Below are positions 21,476-32,588 of a DNA stretch of 64,000 bases, one piece after another. Origin of the DNA: Chamaecyparis obtusa (Eukaryota; Streptophyta; Pinopsida; Cupressales; Cupressaceae). The translations under genes and the position numbers were made by a program. Position 1 is the first letter of the stretch. The number at the start of each line of letters is the position of its first letter. The stretch lies in the NCBI GenBank assembly GCA_027943335.1, contig BSBK01009262.1, forward strand, positions 1 to 64,000, given 5' to 3'. The notes under the pieces were generated by a model. That model made no database searches. It saw only the letters and a list, made by a program, of their open reading frames with translations, and was not told where the DNA came from.

Positions 21476-22951
21476 TAGGGAAAAACACACACAATAATTT
21501 TTTTTTTTAAAGGACACAAACTACAAGGTTTCAACATAACCTGAGAACAAAACATCAAACAATGCACTCATCTCACAAGGGGATTCCAAACATGCACTGG
21601 CCTACTGACATCCCCCTCACATCAGGTGCACTAGGTGAATAAAAGATTTAATTTCATAAAAGAGTTAAACCCAACACGGAGTTATAGAACAATAAATAAT
21701 GTCACAATTATTAATTTAATATTAATTCTTAGGGGTTGATAATATACTTAGGTCCACCTACGGATACTAGGTTAATTAACCCCCCCCTAAAGGAATTAAT
21801 GACCATGAGAATAAATTAATATGATAAATTAAAATGGCCCAATAATTTAATAATAAAATTGTCAAGGAGAAGATACATTAACAAAAGTTCATTAGCACTA
21901 GCTAAAATAATTAATTAATTAAATTGATTAGAAAGATCTAATATCTACACACTAAAATAATAATCTAGAATTAAAATATCTAGATAGCACCTTAACCAAA
22001 ACTCATTTCCAATCCCGAAGTTATAGGGAGGCTTTAAAGAAAATCAAAAGGCAATTTATTACTTAAAGAAATTACTTAATTTAATGAATTAAAAGAGAAG
22101 ATTAAAATCCACATGAATATATAATCCACTACTTCATTAGTGCAATTATATTCAATGAATTAAATTAAAAAAAAAGAATAGCCATGCAACAAAAAGGTCA
22201 ACCAAACTCTAAACAAGATTAGGGTTTGGGCCAAAATAAAACATGGCCCAATACCCAAATCTCTAACTTTCTTCCTTCACATTCTCTGTGATAACTCGGG
22301 TTTTACAGGTTGGGCCCCCAAAAAAAGTCAAGAAGATGCAGAAGCTCAAAAGGTGAGTATACACCCAAGCATATGCAGGTGCATATACATACAAGTGTGT
22401 CTACACCCTTGTGTATTCTTGAGTATATACAAGGGCTACAAGCTAAGGAAGGATTTAGATCTACCATTCTGCAAGGAGAAATCCAGGCTAGAAGGTAATA
22501 CCATTGCTTCCATTACATGTGTCCCTGGATTAGCATTAGGGTTATGTTTTCCAGAAGTTTAAAATCTAGATGATGTATACAAGAGTATACAGATATGGTT
22601 AAAGTTACGAATCTAGGAAAATTACTTTTTGCCCTCAAGTTTGGCATCAATTTTATTTTTATCTCTGTTAAGATTACAGTTTAAAGTCTGTACTAAGTTG
22701 CACTTAATAGCATGAATTTTATTTTAATAGGTTAATGTAAATAAAGAAAGATGCTTAAAATTTTGCATCTAAGCTAAAAGAAATATATAGTAACTATCAT
22801 ATTCAACTTTAGAACAAATCTAATATTGAAACAATCGTAAGGCCAAAGAAATAAATCTTCTTTTAAAAACTTTAGTGTAATTGTTTTTTTTATTTAAATG
22901 AAACATGGGTTTAAAAAAAGAATATACATAAAAAGGAAAGCACCAAATGCT

Positions 22952-23110
22952 CGGGGTCTGCAGACCCAGCCACTATGGCAGTGGTCTTGCCACTGCTCGA
23001 CAGCATCACCATCAGCGATAGTGGCACGGCCACTGCAGTAGTGGCTAGCTGCTAGTGGCAGTGGCTTGACCACTAACCGTCACGGTTAGGCCGCTGCGGT
23101 AGTACCACCA
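22952..23110. repeat. GC-rich cluster of short palindromes in the Tekay solo LTR
   Basis: This is a local GC island in an AT-rich LTR. It contains the perfect 14-bp palindrome GGGTCTGCAGACCC (22954-22967), then GCAGTGG/CCACTGC (22978-22996), then repeated AGTGGC and GGCCACTGC units up to about 23100. Confidence 0.75.
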
Positions 23111-23133
23111 CAGAATTTGTCGGCCCAGCACTA

Positions 23134-25560
23134 TGTTGGTGTCCAAAATGATGCTTATGCTCCTAAGGCTGCCAGTATACCCTTAGATAGATTTTAGGGG
23201 TCGTTAGCTCCAAAATGTAATGAGGTCTTAGGGTAACTAGACCAATTATAGGGACAAGACTACCCTCTTCTACTTCTAGCTCTGCAAAACCAAGGCAGGT
23301 GCACCTAACCCAGTATAAACTATACTTCACACACCAAAGATTGGGTTTGAATAATAGATAAAAGGATAGTAAGAAAGTACTAAATGATAACCACACATTC
23401 ATTGACTCTCCATTACTATGGTGTGGAACCTTACACAACCAAATACTGAAAACTTAAGGAATGGTTCTTAATTTCATGTGTTTGAATCATAACAACCTCA
23501 ATCAGGACATATCAACAAGGAAATACTTATCTAGGCCAGTGCCTCATCCATTGGGCAAGGTTTCTTAGACAGACTACACACACACACTAGAATATATCTG
23601 AGATTCAAAGCCATAAACACATTTACAATCTCCTTTACTACTTACAGAGTATCCTTACATAGACAAAAGATAAATCTATGTCTCACCTAGAGCATCATTT
23701 CATCTAATCCTGGATTAGAATTCAAGAATGAAAGCATATACATAAAAAGGTTATGCAATGAACTAGAAAGTTCAAAATTTATCTATGTTGACACAAAGGA
23801 GAGATAAGAATCAAGTGCCTACATTAAGTATGAAGAATCCTCAAGTGTATACGGTCAATCTAAAAGAACCATGCTTGCAAACTAAAGCTTAGACCTACAA
23901 GTTTCTTTCTATTGTCAAAATACACCTAAACAGATCATTACAATTCAGACTAGGCAGAAGACTCACAACCAGAAAAGTTTGAAAATATAACTCCCAATGA
24001 CCTCGAATGATCATAAAAAAATCCCTTTATAGTAGGGTTACAATGCAAGCACAATGATCATTTCAAACTCAAAAATTCAAAAATACCTAACCCCACCGAG
24101 GAGTTAACACAGACAAGATAGGGATCAAGCCAAAGCATGCAAGCACCACCAAACTAGTCAAATCTGGCCACTAAAGCATTCAATTTTGGTACCTCCACAT
24201 CACAAGAAATCCTCTGCAAAAAAACCCTGCAATCATATGTGAAATCAGGTGTCAACAGCTAGCTGGCAAAATTTAAAACACCACCATAGATCCTTCCTCC
24301 TCCCAAAAAATCAAATGGCCTACATTTAATCCACAACTGTCATGAGCCCCTTTGAAAAGTCTTCGGCCACCTTTAACTCCGCACCCGCAATGTCCAATGG
24401 TTAGTCACATGATCGCAAGCCATGGAAATGGCCCTTGCGATCATGCGACAAGGCCATTACACCACCACATCTCTACACCGCATCCAAAAGAACACTACCA
24501 CCTCAGCATTCGGAAGATGCCCCATCACCACCTGCCATTGGGCCCCAGGACACATGTCAACCGGTTGCATGATCGCATAGCACAGAGATGGGCTATGCAA
24601 ACATGTGACAACCCATGATCCTTAACCGTTAGCATAACCACCACTGCTACCTACCATTAAGTAACGGTCCCACCAAGCACATCCACCTTAGCACTCACTG
24701 GCCAATAAAAAATCAACACATCATCACACCTGGAAAGTGGATCCATCACCTGTCAACCCTTTCAAACTCTGCAAGATCGGATGGTTGTCACAATTTTGCA
24801 TAGCCCTAACAAATCCTTCACGCTATAGCAACAACCGTTGATGCTCTAACATGTCAGGAAACTAGGTCCCACCATTACACGACTACATGACTAAGGCAAA
24901 GAAAACCGTCAGCCAAGTCAGTAGATGTTAAGCACTTAACCGCCAGGAATCAGTGACCAAGAGATAACCACAAGTCACCAGGTTGCGGAATGAAGACTTA
25001 ACCACTAGGCATCTAAACACCGCTAAGAGCTGGGACCCACACAGATAGGTGGAAAGCGGTCACATGATCACATGTTAGAAAACTCTAACATGTGGCCATG
25101 CGACAACCAATCATTTTGAAACCTTTGAAGACCTGGGCCCACCATCCATCACACTTGCGCATTTAGGGAACGCTAGCAAACAGAAAACTGTGAGGTTGAA
25201 AACACATAGGGTTTTTGATGGAAAATATTGAAAACACACAAGGTTTTTGACACCAAAAGATAAGCGCAAAAAAGTTGGAAGGCACAAGGTCGAAAACAAT
25301 GAAGGTTTTCACATAGACCAAAAACATCATGGATTTTCAAAAACACTGTGGGTTTTCGACACTGTGGTAGATTTTAAAATTTGTTTCCTGTAGACCTTAG
25401 AACTCAAATAACTCCCTAGGTTTTACAATTCAGCACGTGCAATCTGGACTAGAGCAAGATGACAACATAAAGAGCACAAGGCAGGACACTTTTACAAAAA
25501 CATTTGTAGGGAGGAGGCCAGTTTCAAAGGATTTTTGCTATGACAGAAAATGGCCTAACA
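23134..25560 (-). repeat. 3' LTR of the minus Tat element, 2427 bp
   Basis: It starts TGTTGGTGTCCAAAATG and ends GGCCTAACA in plus-strand reading, colinear with 32589-34969. It contains three strong palindromes: CATGATCGCAAG/CTTGCGATCATG (24408-24445), a GCATAGC/GCTATGC pair (24568-24605) and an ACATGTTAGA/TCTAACATGT pair (25063-25100). A minus-strand TATA-like TATAAAGG lies at 24024-24031 between two ATGATCAT palindromes. Relative to the 5' LTR it keeps about 85 extra bases near 24130-24215. No gene. Confidence 0.93.
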
Positions 25561-25580
25561 GTGGCTCTAGTTGGGGATGC
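25561..25580 (-). other. Conserved tail next to the 3' LTR, minus Tat
   Basis: On the minus strand GCATCCCCAACTAGAGCCAC abuts the LTR start TGTTAGG. The same wording precedes the LARD 3' LTR (about 50594-50613), and AGCATCCTTAGATAGAGCCAC precedes the plus Tat 3' LTR. It occupies the polypurine-tract position but is not purine-rich. Confidence 0.65.
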
Positions 25581-25711
25581 ATGTCTCTTGCAGGCATGGC
25601 AAGGATTCAGAATCACTGGGAGAGCAAACCAACTCAAAAAAAAAATTTACTCAAAAACACAGAGCAGACAAAAACAAGGGAACCTAAACTACTGTTCAAT
25701 GAAGAGATACT

Positions 25712-26941
25712 TCAAGAGAAGTAAAACTTTAAGAATTGTCCATGAACAGGCAATTCCAAAGTACCCCCAATTAAATCCTTCAAGATATATGAATCTATTC
25801 CCCACTTGCCCTCAATAAGATAAGGGCCCAACCAAATAGGATCAAACTTTCCATGCCTTCCCTTATCTTCCAACCTTGCATTCCACATCAGGACCAGATC
25901 ATCAATTTCAAAACTTCTTTGAGTTGTCTTCTTATCAAACAAATTTTTACACTGCCTCTGCAATGTCTCATTTATCTCATCTGCATCCCTCCTTACTTCC
26001 TCTAATTGGATCAATTCATCCATTCTCATTCTCATTCTCATCTCATCATTCAAATCTTCATCATATGCTTGGATGAACCTGTACATTTGCAACAAATTGT
26101 TCTGAGGTAATCTAGCACTTATTCCATAAACTAGGTCAAAAGGGGCACAAACTATGGCTTTCTTTATAGTTACTCTGTTAGCCCACAATGCCCACCATAA
26201 CTTTGAGTCCCAAGCTTTCTTATTTCTATCCAACACCCTCTTGATAATATTAATAAGGCTTTTATTACTGGATTCAGCCTGGCCATTTCCTTGTGGATGA
26301 TATGGGGAAGAAAATGAAATGTGTATCCCATATTGCTGACAAAAATCACCAAACTCCTGTGATCTAAAGTACATTGCATTATCAACCATAATTGTCTCTG
26401 GGCAACCAAATCTAGTGAGGATGTTCTGCATTATAAAATCAGTTACCACTTTACTAGTAGCCCTCCTAGTAGGGATAGCTTCAACCCACTTGGTAAAATA
26501 GTCTGTTGCCACTAGTATGTATGAATTTCCACCACTAGACTTGTTTGGAAACTCACCAATGAAATCAATACCCCACTTCTGGAAAGGAGCCTGAACTGAA
26601 ACAGGTCTGAGTGGCAAATTTCCATTGAATTTCATCCTTCCTGCAAATCTCTGGCATGCATCACACTTCCTCACAAACTGATGTGTATCTTTAAAAACTG
26701 TAGGCCACCAAAATCTAGATCTAAGGATCTTGTGGGCTGTGGTCTTTACCATATAGTGTCCTCCACATACACCTTGATGCATTTCCTCTAGCAAAGTCTT
26801 ACATCTTTCATGATCAACATACTTTAGCAATACTCCTTCACTACTTCTCCACCACAACTCACCATGTCTAATGGCATATCTTGTTGACTGTAACTTGAAA
26901 TTCCTCCTCTTACTCTCATTCATGTCAGGGGGAAGGACCAA
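25712..26941 (-). CDS. Integrase, intact 409-residue frame (minus Tat)
   Basis: A single open frame. Residue order: linker, zinc-binding HHCC around 55-95 (MHQGVCGGH, CDACQ), and the catalytic core with Asp in GIDFIGEF, Asp in VDNAMYF and Glu in GQAESSNKSL, the DDE triad with usual spacing. A C-terminal domain follows (DDLVLMWNARLEDKGRHGKF, WLGPYLI, LPVHGQF). Integrase cuts and joins element ends to chromosomal DNA in the nucleus. There is no chromodomain, as expected for Tat-type elements. An in-frame stop just upstream (about 26942-26947) separates it from the rest of pol, so it is a piece of a polyprotein rather than a free-standing gene. It is the longest undamaged domain in the window. 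Confidence 0.88.
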   Translation of the reverse strand: MVLPPDMNESKRRNFKLQSTRYAIRHGELWWRSSEGVLLKYVDHERCKTLLEEMHQGVCGGHYMVKTTAHKILRSRFWWPTVFKDTHQFVRKCDACQRFAGRMKFNGNLPLRPVSVQAPFQKWGIDFIGEFPNKSSGGNSYILVATDYFTKWVEAIPTRRATSKVVTDFIMQNILTRFGCPETIMVDNAMYFRSQEFGDFCQQYGIHISFSSPYHPQGNGQAESSNKSLINIIKRVLDRNKKAWDSKLWWALWANRVTIKKAIVCAPFDLVYGISARLPQNNLLQMYRFIQAYDEDLNDEMRMRMRMDELIQLEEVRRDADEINETLQRQCKNLFDKKTTQRSFEIDDLVLMWNARLEDKGRHGKFDPIWLGPYLIEGKWGIDSYILKDLIGGTLELPVHGQFLKFYFS

Positions 26942-26989
26942 CTTCTACAAGTAATTGATGACATCTTTATACCAATCATAGTAATCCAT

Positions 26990-27540
26990 ATCACAAATAT
27001 ATGGCCTCTCTTCCTCCTCTAACATGTTCACATGATTTGCAACCAGATTACTTTGTGCCATCAACTTTGCAAGACCTAGGCCTCTCACCAATTTTATAAT
27101 CTAGATATCAATATTAAATTCTTGGATCCAGTTGATCCATCTACATCTTTTTCTTGATACCTCTTGTTGCACAAAATATCCTTAATGGTAGCACTAGGAA
27201 CATAAGCAACCACCTTGGCTCCCACAAGATAACACCTAAAAGCCTTGACTGCTTTGACTAGGGCATAAGCCTATTTCTCAGTGATATCATATTTCAATTC
27301 TGCTACATGTAAAGACTTGCTAAAAAATGATATGGGTTGCTCATATCCATCTAAGTTCTTTTGCAATAAAACTACTACAACTGTATGATAAGAAGTAAAA
27401 GAGAAAATCTGCATGGGCTTACCATAATCAGGGGTCCTCAAAATAGGGGCATCTTTAATGGCCTGTTTGATACTTCTGAAAGATTTATCTACTTCTTCAT
27501 TCCACTCTATCTTTGCATCTTTTCTCAACATCCTAGAGAT
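26990..27540 (-). pseudogene. Degenerate Ty3 RNase H/connection domain (minus Tat)
   Basis: On the minus strand this follows the RT: WNEEVDKSFRSIKQAIKDAP, APILRTPDYGKPM, then FSFTSYHTVVVVLLQ where active Ty3 RNases H have a DAS...GAVLxQ motif. EQPISFFSKSL and a run with AYVPSATIKDIL follow, where a TDH motif is expected. The catalytic aspartates are absent. The plus Tat copy has the same replacements, so this is inherited, not random decay. The domain probably served as a structural tether while the upstream extra RNase H did the cleavage. The 5' and 3' parts lie in different frames. Confidence 0.75.
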
Positions 27541-27605
27541 AGGAATACAATTTCTGCAAAATTTGTAACAAATCTTCTTAGAAAATTCATTTGCCCAAAG
27601 AAAGA

Positions 27606-28340
27606 CTATACTCCTTTAACATTCCTTGGTGGTGAAAGCTTGTCTATTGCCATAACCCTTTCAGGATCAATTCTCACTCCATCCTTGGACACAATGTGTC
27701 CTAAGAGCTTGCCTTCCACAACACCAAAAGAACACTTCTTTGGATTTAAAGAGATTCCATACTCCAGAGCTCTGATAAAGATCTTTTCAAGATGTTCACA
27801 ATGTTGATCCTCCTTATCTGAATATACCATGAGATCATCCTGATAGACCATTAAAAACTTATTTATGAAATCAGCAAAGGCCACATCCATAGCTCTCTAG
27901 AAAGTAGCTCCTACATTTGTCAGACCAAATGGCATTCTGACATAAACATATGTTCCCCAAGGGGTAGTGAATGCAGTCTTAAATTGTTCTGACTCATTGA
28001 CCATGACCTAATTATATCTAGAGAAGCCATCCATCATGGACATTAACTCTGATCTAGTAAACCTTTGCAGCATATTTTCCATGTTAGGCAGACCATAATT
28101 ATCCTTTAAAGAATTGACATTCAAATTCCTAAAATCAACACATAACCTAATGTCACCATTCTTTTTTCTGACTGGAACCAAATTTGACACCCAAGTAGAA
28201 TGTCTGACAAGCTTGATAATGCCAACATCCATCATCTTTTTAAGTTCATCTTGCATTTTTTGTGCCAAAGTAGGGTTCATAGGCCTTAATTTCTACCTAA
28301 AAGGTTTAGTTCCTTCCTTTAATGGTATCTCATGTTGAAA
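27606..28340 (-). pseudogene. Reverse transcriptase (minus Tat, few stops)
   Basis: Minus-strand frame: PTLAQKMQDELKKMMDVGII, WVSNLVPVRKKNGDIRLCVD, FRNLNVNSLKDNYGLPNMEN, the MPFGLTNVGATF box and the catalytic VYQDDLMVYS (YQDD at 27834-27845), followed by LNPKKCSFGVVEGKLLGHIV. YQDD takes the place of the usual YVDD/YLDD, and the two metal-binding aspartates are kept. The enzyme copies the RNA genome. In-frame stops lie near 28010 and 27898. It continues in frame from the extra RNase H upstream and shifts frame near 27600 into the dead RNase H. Confidence 0.88.
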
Positions 28341-28700
28341 GAGATCTTCTCTATATGCCTTCAAATCATCATAAGACCATGCAAAAACATGTCTAAATTT
28401 TTTGAGAAGATCAATCAAATTTCTTCTAGTTCTTTGAGATAAGCATTTACCTATGTAAATATTTCTTGGTTCTTGGCTTGTTCCTAGATTCACTTCCTCC
28501 AAATCATTTTTCTTGTCAACAATTCTGGCAACACAAGCCCTCTCCTTATCATCAAATGTCCTTTCAAGGGCAACCAACCCCCTAGGGATCCTATTTGACT
28601 TTAGTTGCAAAACTTCCTTCCCAAGAACACTTTCTTTTCCATATCTGATGTCAACATAGGTGCTAAAATCCATTTCCTGATGATCAAAATGAGATTCACA

Positions 28701-29270
28701 CTACAAGAATCTCAAAATATCCTGATCATCAGAAAATACTTGCCAATTCTCAACATTATCTGGGATAGAAGGCCTAGACTTACACTCAATTCTAGATATC
28801 CCTACAAAGGTAACATCCCCTGGCCTGAAGGCTATGTTTGCTAGTAAATCTGCCATCCTGTTTTGGCTTCTATCCACCCAATCAATACCAAAGGCACTGA
28901 AACCCTCAATTTCATCCCATATAGCATTTCTATATTGTTTCAGCCTTTGATTCTTAGATGCATACTTTGATCTAATCTGTGAAACTATTAACTTAGAATC
29001 ACCAATCACCCTAAGATGTTTGATCCCATGTTTTGATGCTTGTCTCAAACCAATCAATAGGGCCTCATATTCTGCAACATTATTTGTGCAAGGAAACAAG
29101 AGAGTGAAATAAGACTTAAAGGTTTTACCACTTGGGGACACCAATAACACTCCTGCTCCAGCACCTTCTCTAGAACTTTCTCCATCAAAATATAATGTCC
29201 ACAAGACACTACCCTTTGCTATGTTACTCTCATCATCAACCAAAAGGATAGGCCGGACCTTCTCCTGCAT
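28701..29270 (-). CDS. Extra plant-type (archaeal-like) RNase H upstream of RT (minus Tat)
   Basis: An open 189-residue frame. All four catalytic positions are visible: Asp in LYFDGESSREGAGAGVLL, Glu in NNVAEYEALLIGL, Asp in VIGDSKLIVSQI and Asp in RSQNRMADLLANIA. This is the RNase H class related to cellular type I enzymes, known as an acquired second RNase H in Tat elements. It would degrade the RNA strand of the RNA-DNA hybrid. Here it lies between protease and RT in the polyprotein, bounded by stops on both sides (about 29271-29280 and near 28700). The plus Tat element has the same order at 55081-55592. Probably not independently expressed. Confidence 0.85.
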   Translation of the reverse strand: MQEKVRPILLVDDESNIAKGSVLWTLYFDGESSREGAGAGVLLVSPSGKTFKSYFTLLFPCTNNVAEYEALLIGLRQASKHGIKHLRVIGDSKLIVSQIRSKYASKNQRLKQYRNAIWDEIEGFSAFGIDWVDRSQNRMADLLANIAFRPGDVTFVGISRIECKSRPSIPDNVENWQVFSDDQDILRFL

Positions 29271-29279
29271 CTCATTCCT

Positions 29280-30026
29280 CTAGGCTTGGAATGAGCCAAT
29301 GTCAATGTCAACAAAACAATTCATGCTATCCTTTTCATTTTTCTCAATCATATGTGGGGTCCTGGCTTCCCTTGACACCTTCACACTCTCTCTTTCAATG
29401 TCAAAAGTGGCAAAGGACAAGTCACATTGAATACTTCCTCCCATGGAGGCACTCCACTTTCTAGATAGCAACATTCCATATTGAGGAGGAATGTCAACTA
29501 CAAGAACACTCATAGTCAACTATTTGTTAGGAAATATAGCTAATTTATAAGGCAAAGCCTTGATGGTACCAATAACTGGCACTTCTCTTGATTCCATAGC
29601 TTTGCATCTCCTGTGAGGTGTATCAACCTTTAGTCCTAATGATTTCATGATCTCTGTAGGCATGACAGTGTTTAATGCTCCAGAATCGATCATGCAATTC
29701 TTCAATATTTTACCACCAATCACAAGGGACAAAAAGAAAGGATCAACTGTCCCTCATGCATTATTTACAATATTTGTATCCAAGAAGACTTGAGGAATCT
29801 TAGAAAAAATTTCTTCACTCTTACTATTAGGTGTGTCTTCCAAGGAAGCCACATGCTTGTAATTTCTATTCACCTCTTGGATTCCTGCAGAAGAAACACC
29901 ATTTACCCAATTCAAGGCCTTGACCTTATGTTCTTCTATTCTCATCATTTCCAAAAGTGGAACCTTGACAGTGATCTGTGAAAGCAATTTTGACATATCA
30001 ATTGGGACATACTTTTGGTTGTTCAT
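29280..30026 (-). pseudogene. Aspartic protease region (minus Tat)
   Basis: Minus-strand frame with stops at about 29754 and 29520. The active-site motif NCMIDSGALNTVM lies near 29700-29660, followed by MKSLGLKV, SREVPVIGTIKALPYKL and an ILLSRKW-like element (MLLSRKWSASMGG). Retroelement proteases cut the polyprotein. The N-terminal linker (KVPLLEMMRIEEHKVKALNW) matches the plus Tat copy (VSIPLLEILKIKEHKAKTLA). Confidence 0.8.
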
Positions 30027-30136
30027 GTCTTCTTCAAAGATAGTGACAACTTTATCCTTTTGAAACCAGATTTGTCTTTGAGAGGAGATTCCTCTCCCTT
30101 CTGAGGAATGGGAACAACTACCTCTTCTATTTTTGC

Positions 30137-32380
30137 TTAATTCTTAGGTGCTGCAATAGGTACAACTTTCCTTTTTACCTTCACTTGGTTAGTACCATCG
30201 GCACCCCTGCCCTTTTCTCCATGTAGTTGTGTACCATTTTCTGTCTCCTTGATAAACATACTACCTGGCTTACCAGTTGCATTTCCAACTATCCTATTTC
30301 TCAAGTTATAATTGCTTCTAGCTTGAGTAACCATGTCTATAGTGATCTGAGCAATTTCTTCATTTGATGGTCTTCTTAAAGAAACTTGCTCCTCACCCCT
30401 CACAATACCACATCCAACATCATCAAACTCTTCATCTTCTTCATCAAAATCGTTATCATCCTCTACATGTGCAGAAGTCATTCCACAACCACTCTTGTCA
30501 GATTGCTCCTCTTGTTCTTGATTCTCTTGTAAGTTTAAAGCAATGACACAATGCTCAAGGTCATGAGGAGAGTGACAAGAAGCACACCATGGGATATCTT
30601 CAGTCATATTTACTGAATTTCTATGCAAGGGATCAGGGATCCTTCCATTAGGCCTTTCTTGCTTGGTTGGGAAAATGGGCTTGCCATCTTTCCACTAAGT
30701 GTTGTAAGGGTAATTTTGCATTCTTGGTTGTCTGCTAAAATTGTTTGGAGCTGACCTCTCCATAGTCACTGTTCTATTGTTTCCCTTTTCACCAGGCTTT
30801 AAACCTTCCAAAGCCTTTAGAATTTGTTTTAGATTATCATCCTCTTTGGGTTTAGAATCAGCAGACCTTCCCATTTCTTTCTTACTCTGCATTTGAGGCC
30901 TACAATCATCTCTTCTTCCTATCTTTCCTGATATTCTTCTATTGCTCTCTATGTTGATGGCCAATTTGTAAGCTCCCCCAAGATTTCTAGGGTTCTTGTC
31001 CCTCAAGAGGTATCCCATTTTTGCATCAAAGGCATTCAAGTATGTCACAAGACATACCCTGTCATCTAGGCTGATAACCTTTAAGAGCCTATGCATAGCC
31101 TTTTGGAATCTTATATTAAATTCAAGGACCTCTTCATTCTGATTCTTCTTTATGTTATTGAATTCATTCAAGATAAAACCCTCATTAGTCTTATCACCAT
31201 AGTGTTCCTTGAAACAATTATTGAATTCATTCCATGACCCTATATTAGCATGGGGTAACCCTCTAAACCAATCCCTAGCATCCTCAATCAGGGATTGTAC
31301 AAATGGCTTCATTATAACATCATCAGGCTCTACATTATAATAATCTATTACATCTATGAAATTTTTTAGATGTTCTTCGCATGTGATGACATTATTTCTA
31401 GTAAATTTAGGAAGCTTCTTTCTAATTTCATCAGGGATTACATTAGGATAACCAGGAATACCAAAGAAGACAAGTTTTTTGTACCTTTCATGAATAGGAG
31501 CTCCATGTAGTGGATCCATTTCTTGAGATGTAGATGTCCTTGTGTTTGAACCATCAGGAACTCTAGCGGCACCCGGTACACCATTTGTTTGAGCTACATT
31601 GTTACCACGAGTTCCACCTTGTCCTAAAAAGGAAGGAGCAATATTTGAAGGTCCTGAAGCATGCTTGAGAAAATCAATCTTTTTTCTTATTTCTACAGTA
31701 GAAGCCTCCAACTCTGCTTTCTCTAGTTCTTTATCCAATATTTCTTTCTTCCTTGTAGCTATCTCCAAATCTGAATCTAATCTCAGTCTAGGATCTGATG
31801 TCCTATCCATAATAACTTGTTCACTGATTTGAATCCCAACAGCCTTCTATTTGCCTTTATCTCTTGGTCTAGTTTCTTCACATATTTTTTGAACAATAGG
31901 TTGTTCATTTACTCTTTCAGGCTCTGGGACAAAATTAATTGCCTCCAAATCCAATAACTGCCTCTTTAGCTGATCAACCCTTATCATGGCTTGTCTTACT
32001 TTATCTTCTTTGTCCTTTTCTCTTTGCTGCCTAATGGCAAGCTATTCTTGAACTCTTCTTTCTAGTTCATAGACCTCCTCAAAGATCTCTTCTGATTCAG
32101 GGAGAGTGGTCTCAGAGTCATCATCTCCCACTTGAGACTCTTCCTCATACTGGTTCAATCCCAAGTCATCAGCCTCTTCATATTCTGAATTATTTTCTTC
32201 TTGACTAGGCCTGGCTTGGGTTTCTTGTCTGGTATCTTTCTTGTTTCTCCAAGTATGAGAAACACCTCTTCTCTTCTTTCCTCCCCTTGTCTGACTAGAC
32301 CCAGAAGTGCCTGGAATGCCTTCTTCAATTATATCTTCAGGATGCTCCTTTCTCCGAGACCTAGTACCTCTATAACTCAT
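30137..32380 (-). pseudogene. Gag polyprotein (minus Tat)
   Basis: The minus-strand ATG at 32380 (MSYRGTRSRRKEHPED) lies about 190 bases from the primer site. Order: basic/acidic N-terminus, a coiled coil with LEKAELEASTVEIRKKIDFL, the retrotransposon Gag core with PLHGAPIHERYKKL, IPKF-type LPKFTRNNVITCEEHLKNF and EDARDWFRGLP, then a WCASCHSPHDLEHC motif (CX2CX3HX4C) at about 30595-30555 and a long acidic linker. The segment 30695-31810 is open for 371 residues. Stops lie near 32040, 31820 and 30695, and the frame shifts near 30050 into protease. Gag would assemble particles in the cytoplasm. Confidence 0.85.
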
Positions 32381-32566
32381 CTTGCAAAATAAGTACTAGC
32401 TAGCACTACTTCAGAGATGTTTGAGTCACCACCCAAGTGTATTGAGAATATCACAATATAGTTTCTTCACTATAGAAATACTCAAATGAGTTAGAGAGAC
32501 AAGGGACAAGAACAACCCTGTTTCTTCCAATGATGACCTACTGGTTAGGATGAACATGTATAACAC

Positions 32567-32586
32567 TTCCCTAGTAGAGTCACCAT
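32567..32586 (-). other. Primer-binding site, minus Tat element
   Basis: The minus strand reads ATGGTGACTCTACTAGGG, two to three bases inside the 5' LTR that ends CCAACA. It matches the plus Tat site apart from a G-to-A change. Confidence 0.8.
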
Positions 32587-32588
32587 CT

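Noticed and set aside
24352..24618. Open frame within the minus Tat LTR
   Set aside because: Low-complexity His/Pro composition, not kept in the other LTR, and it overlaps palindromes.
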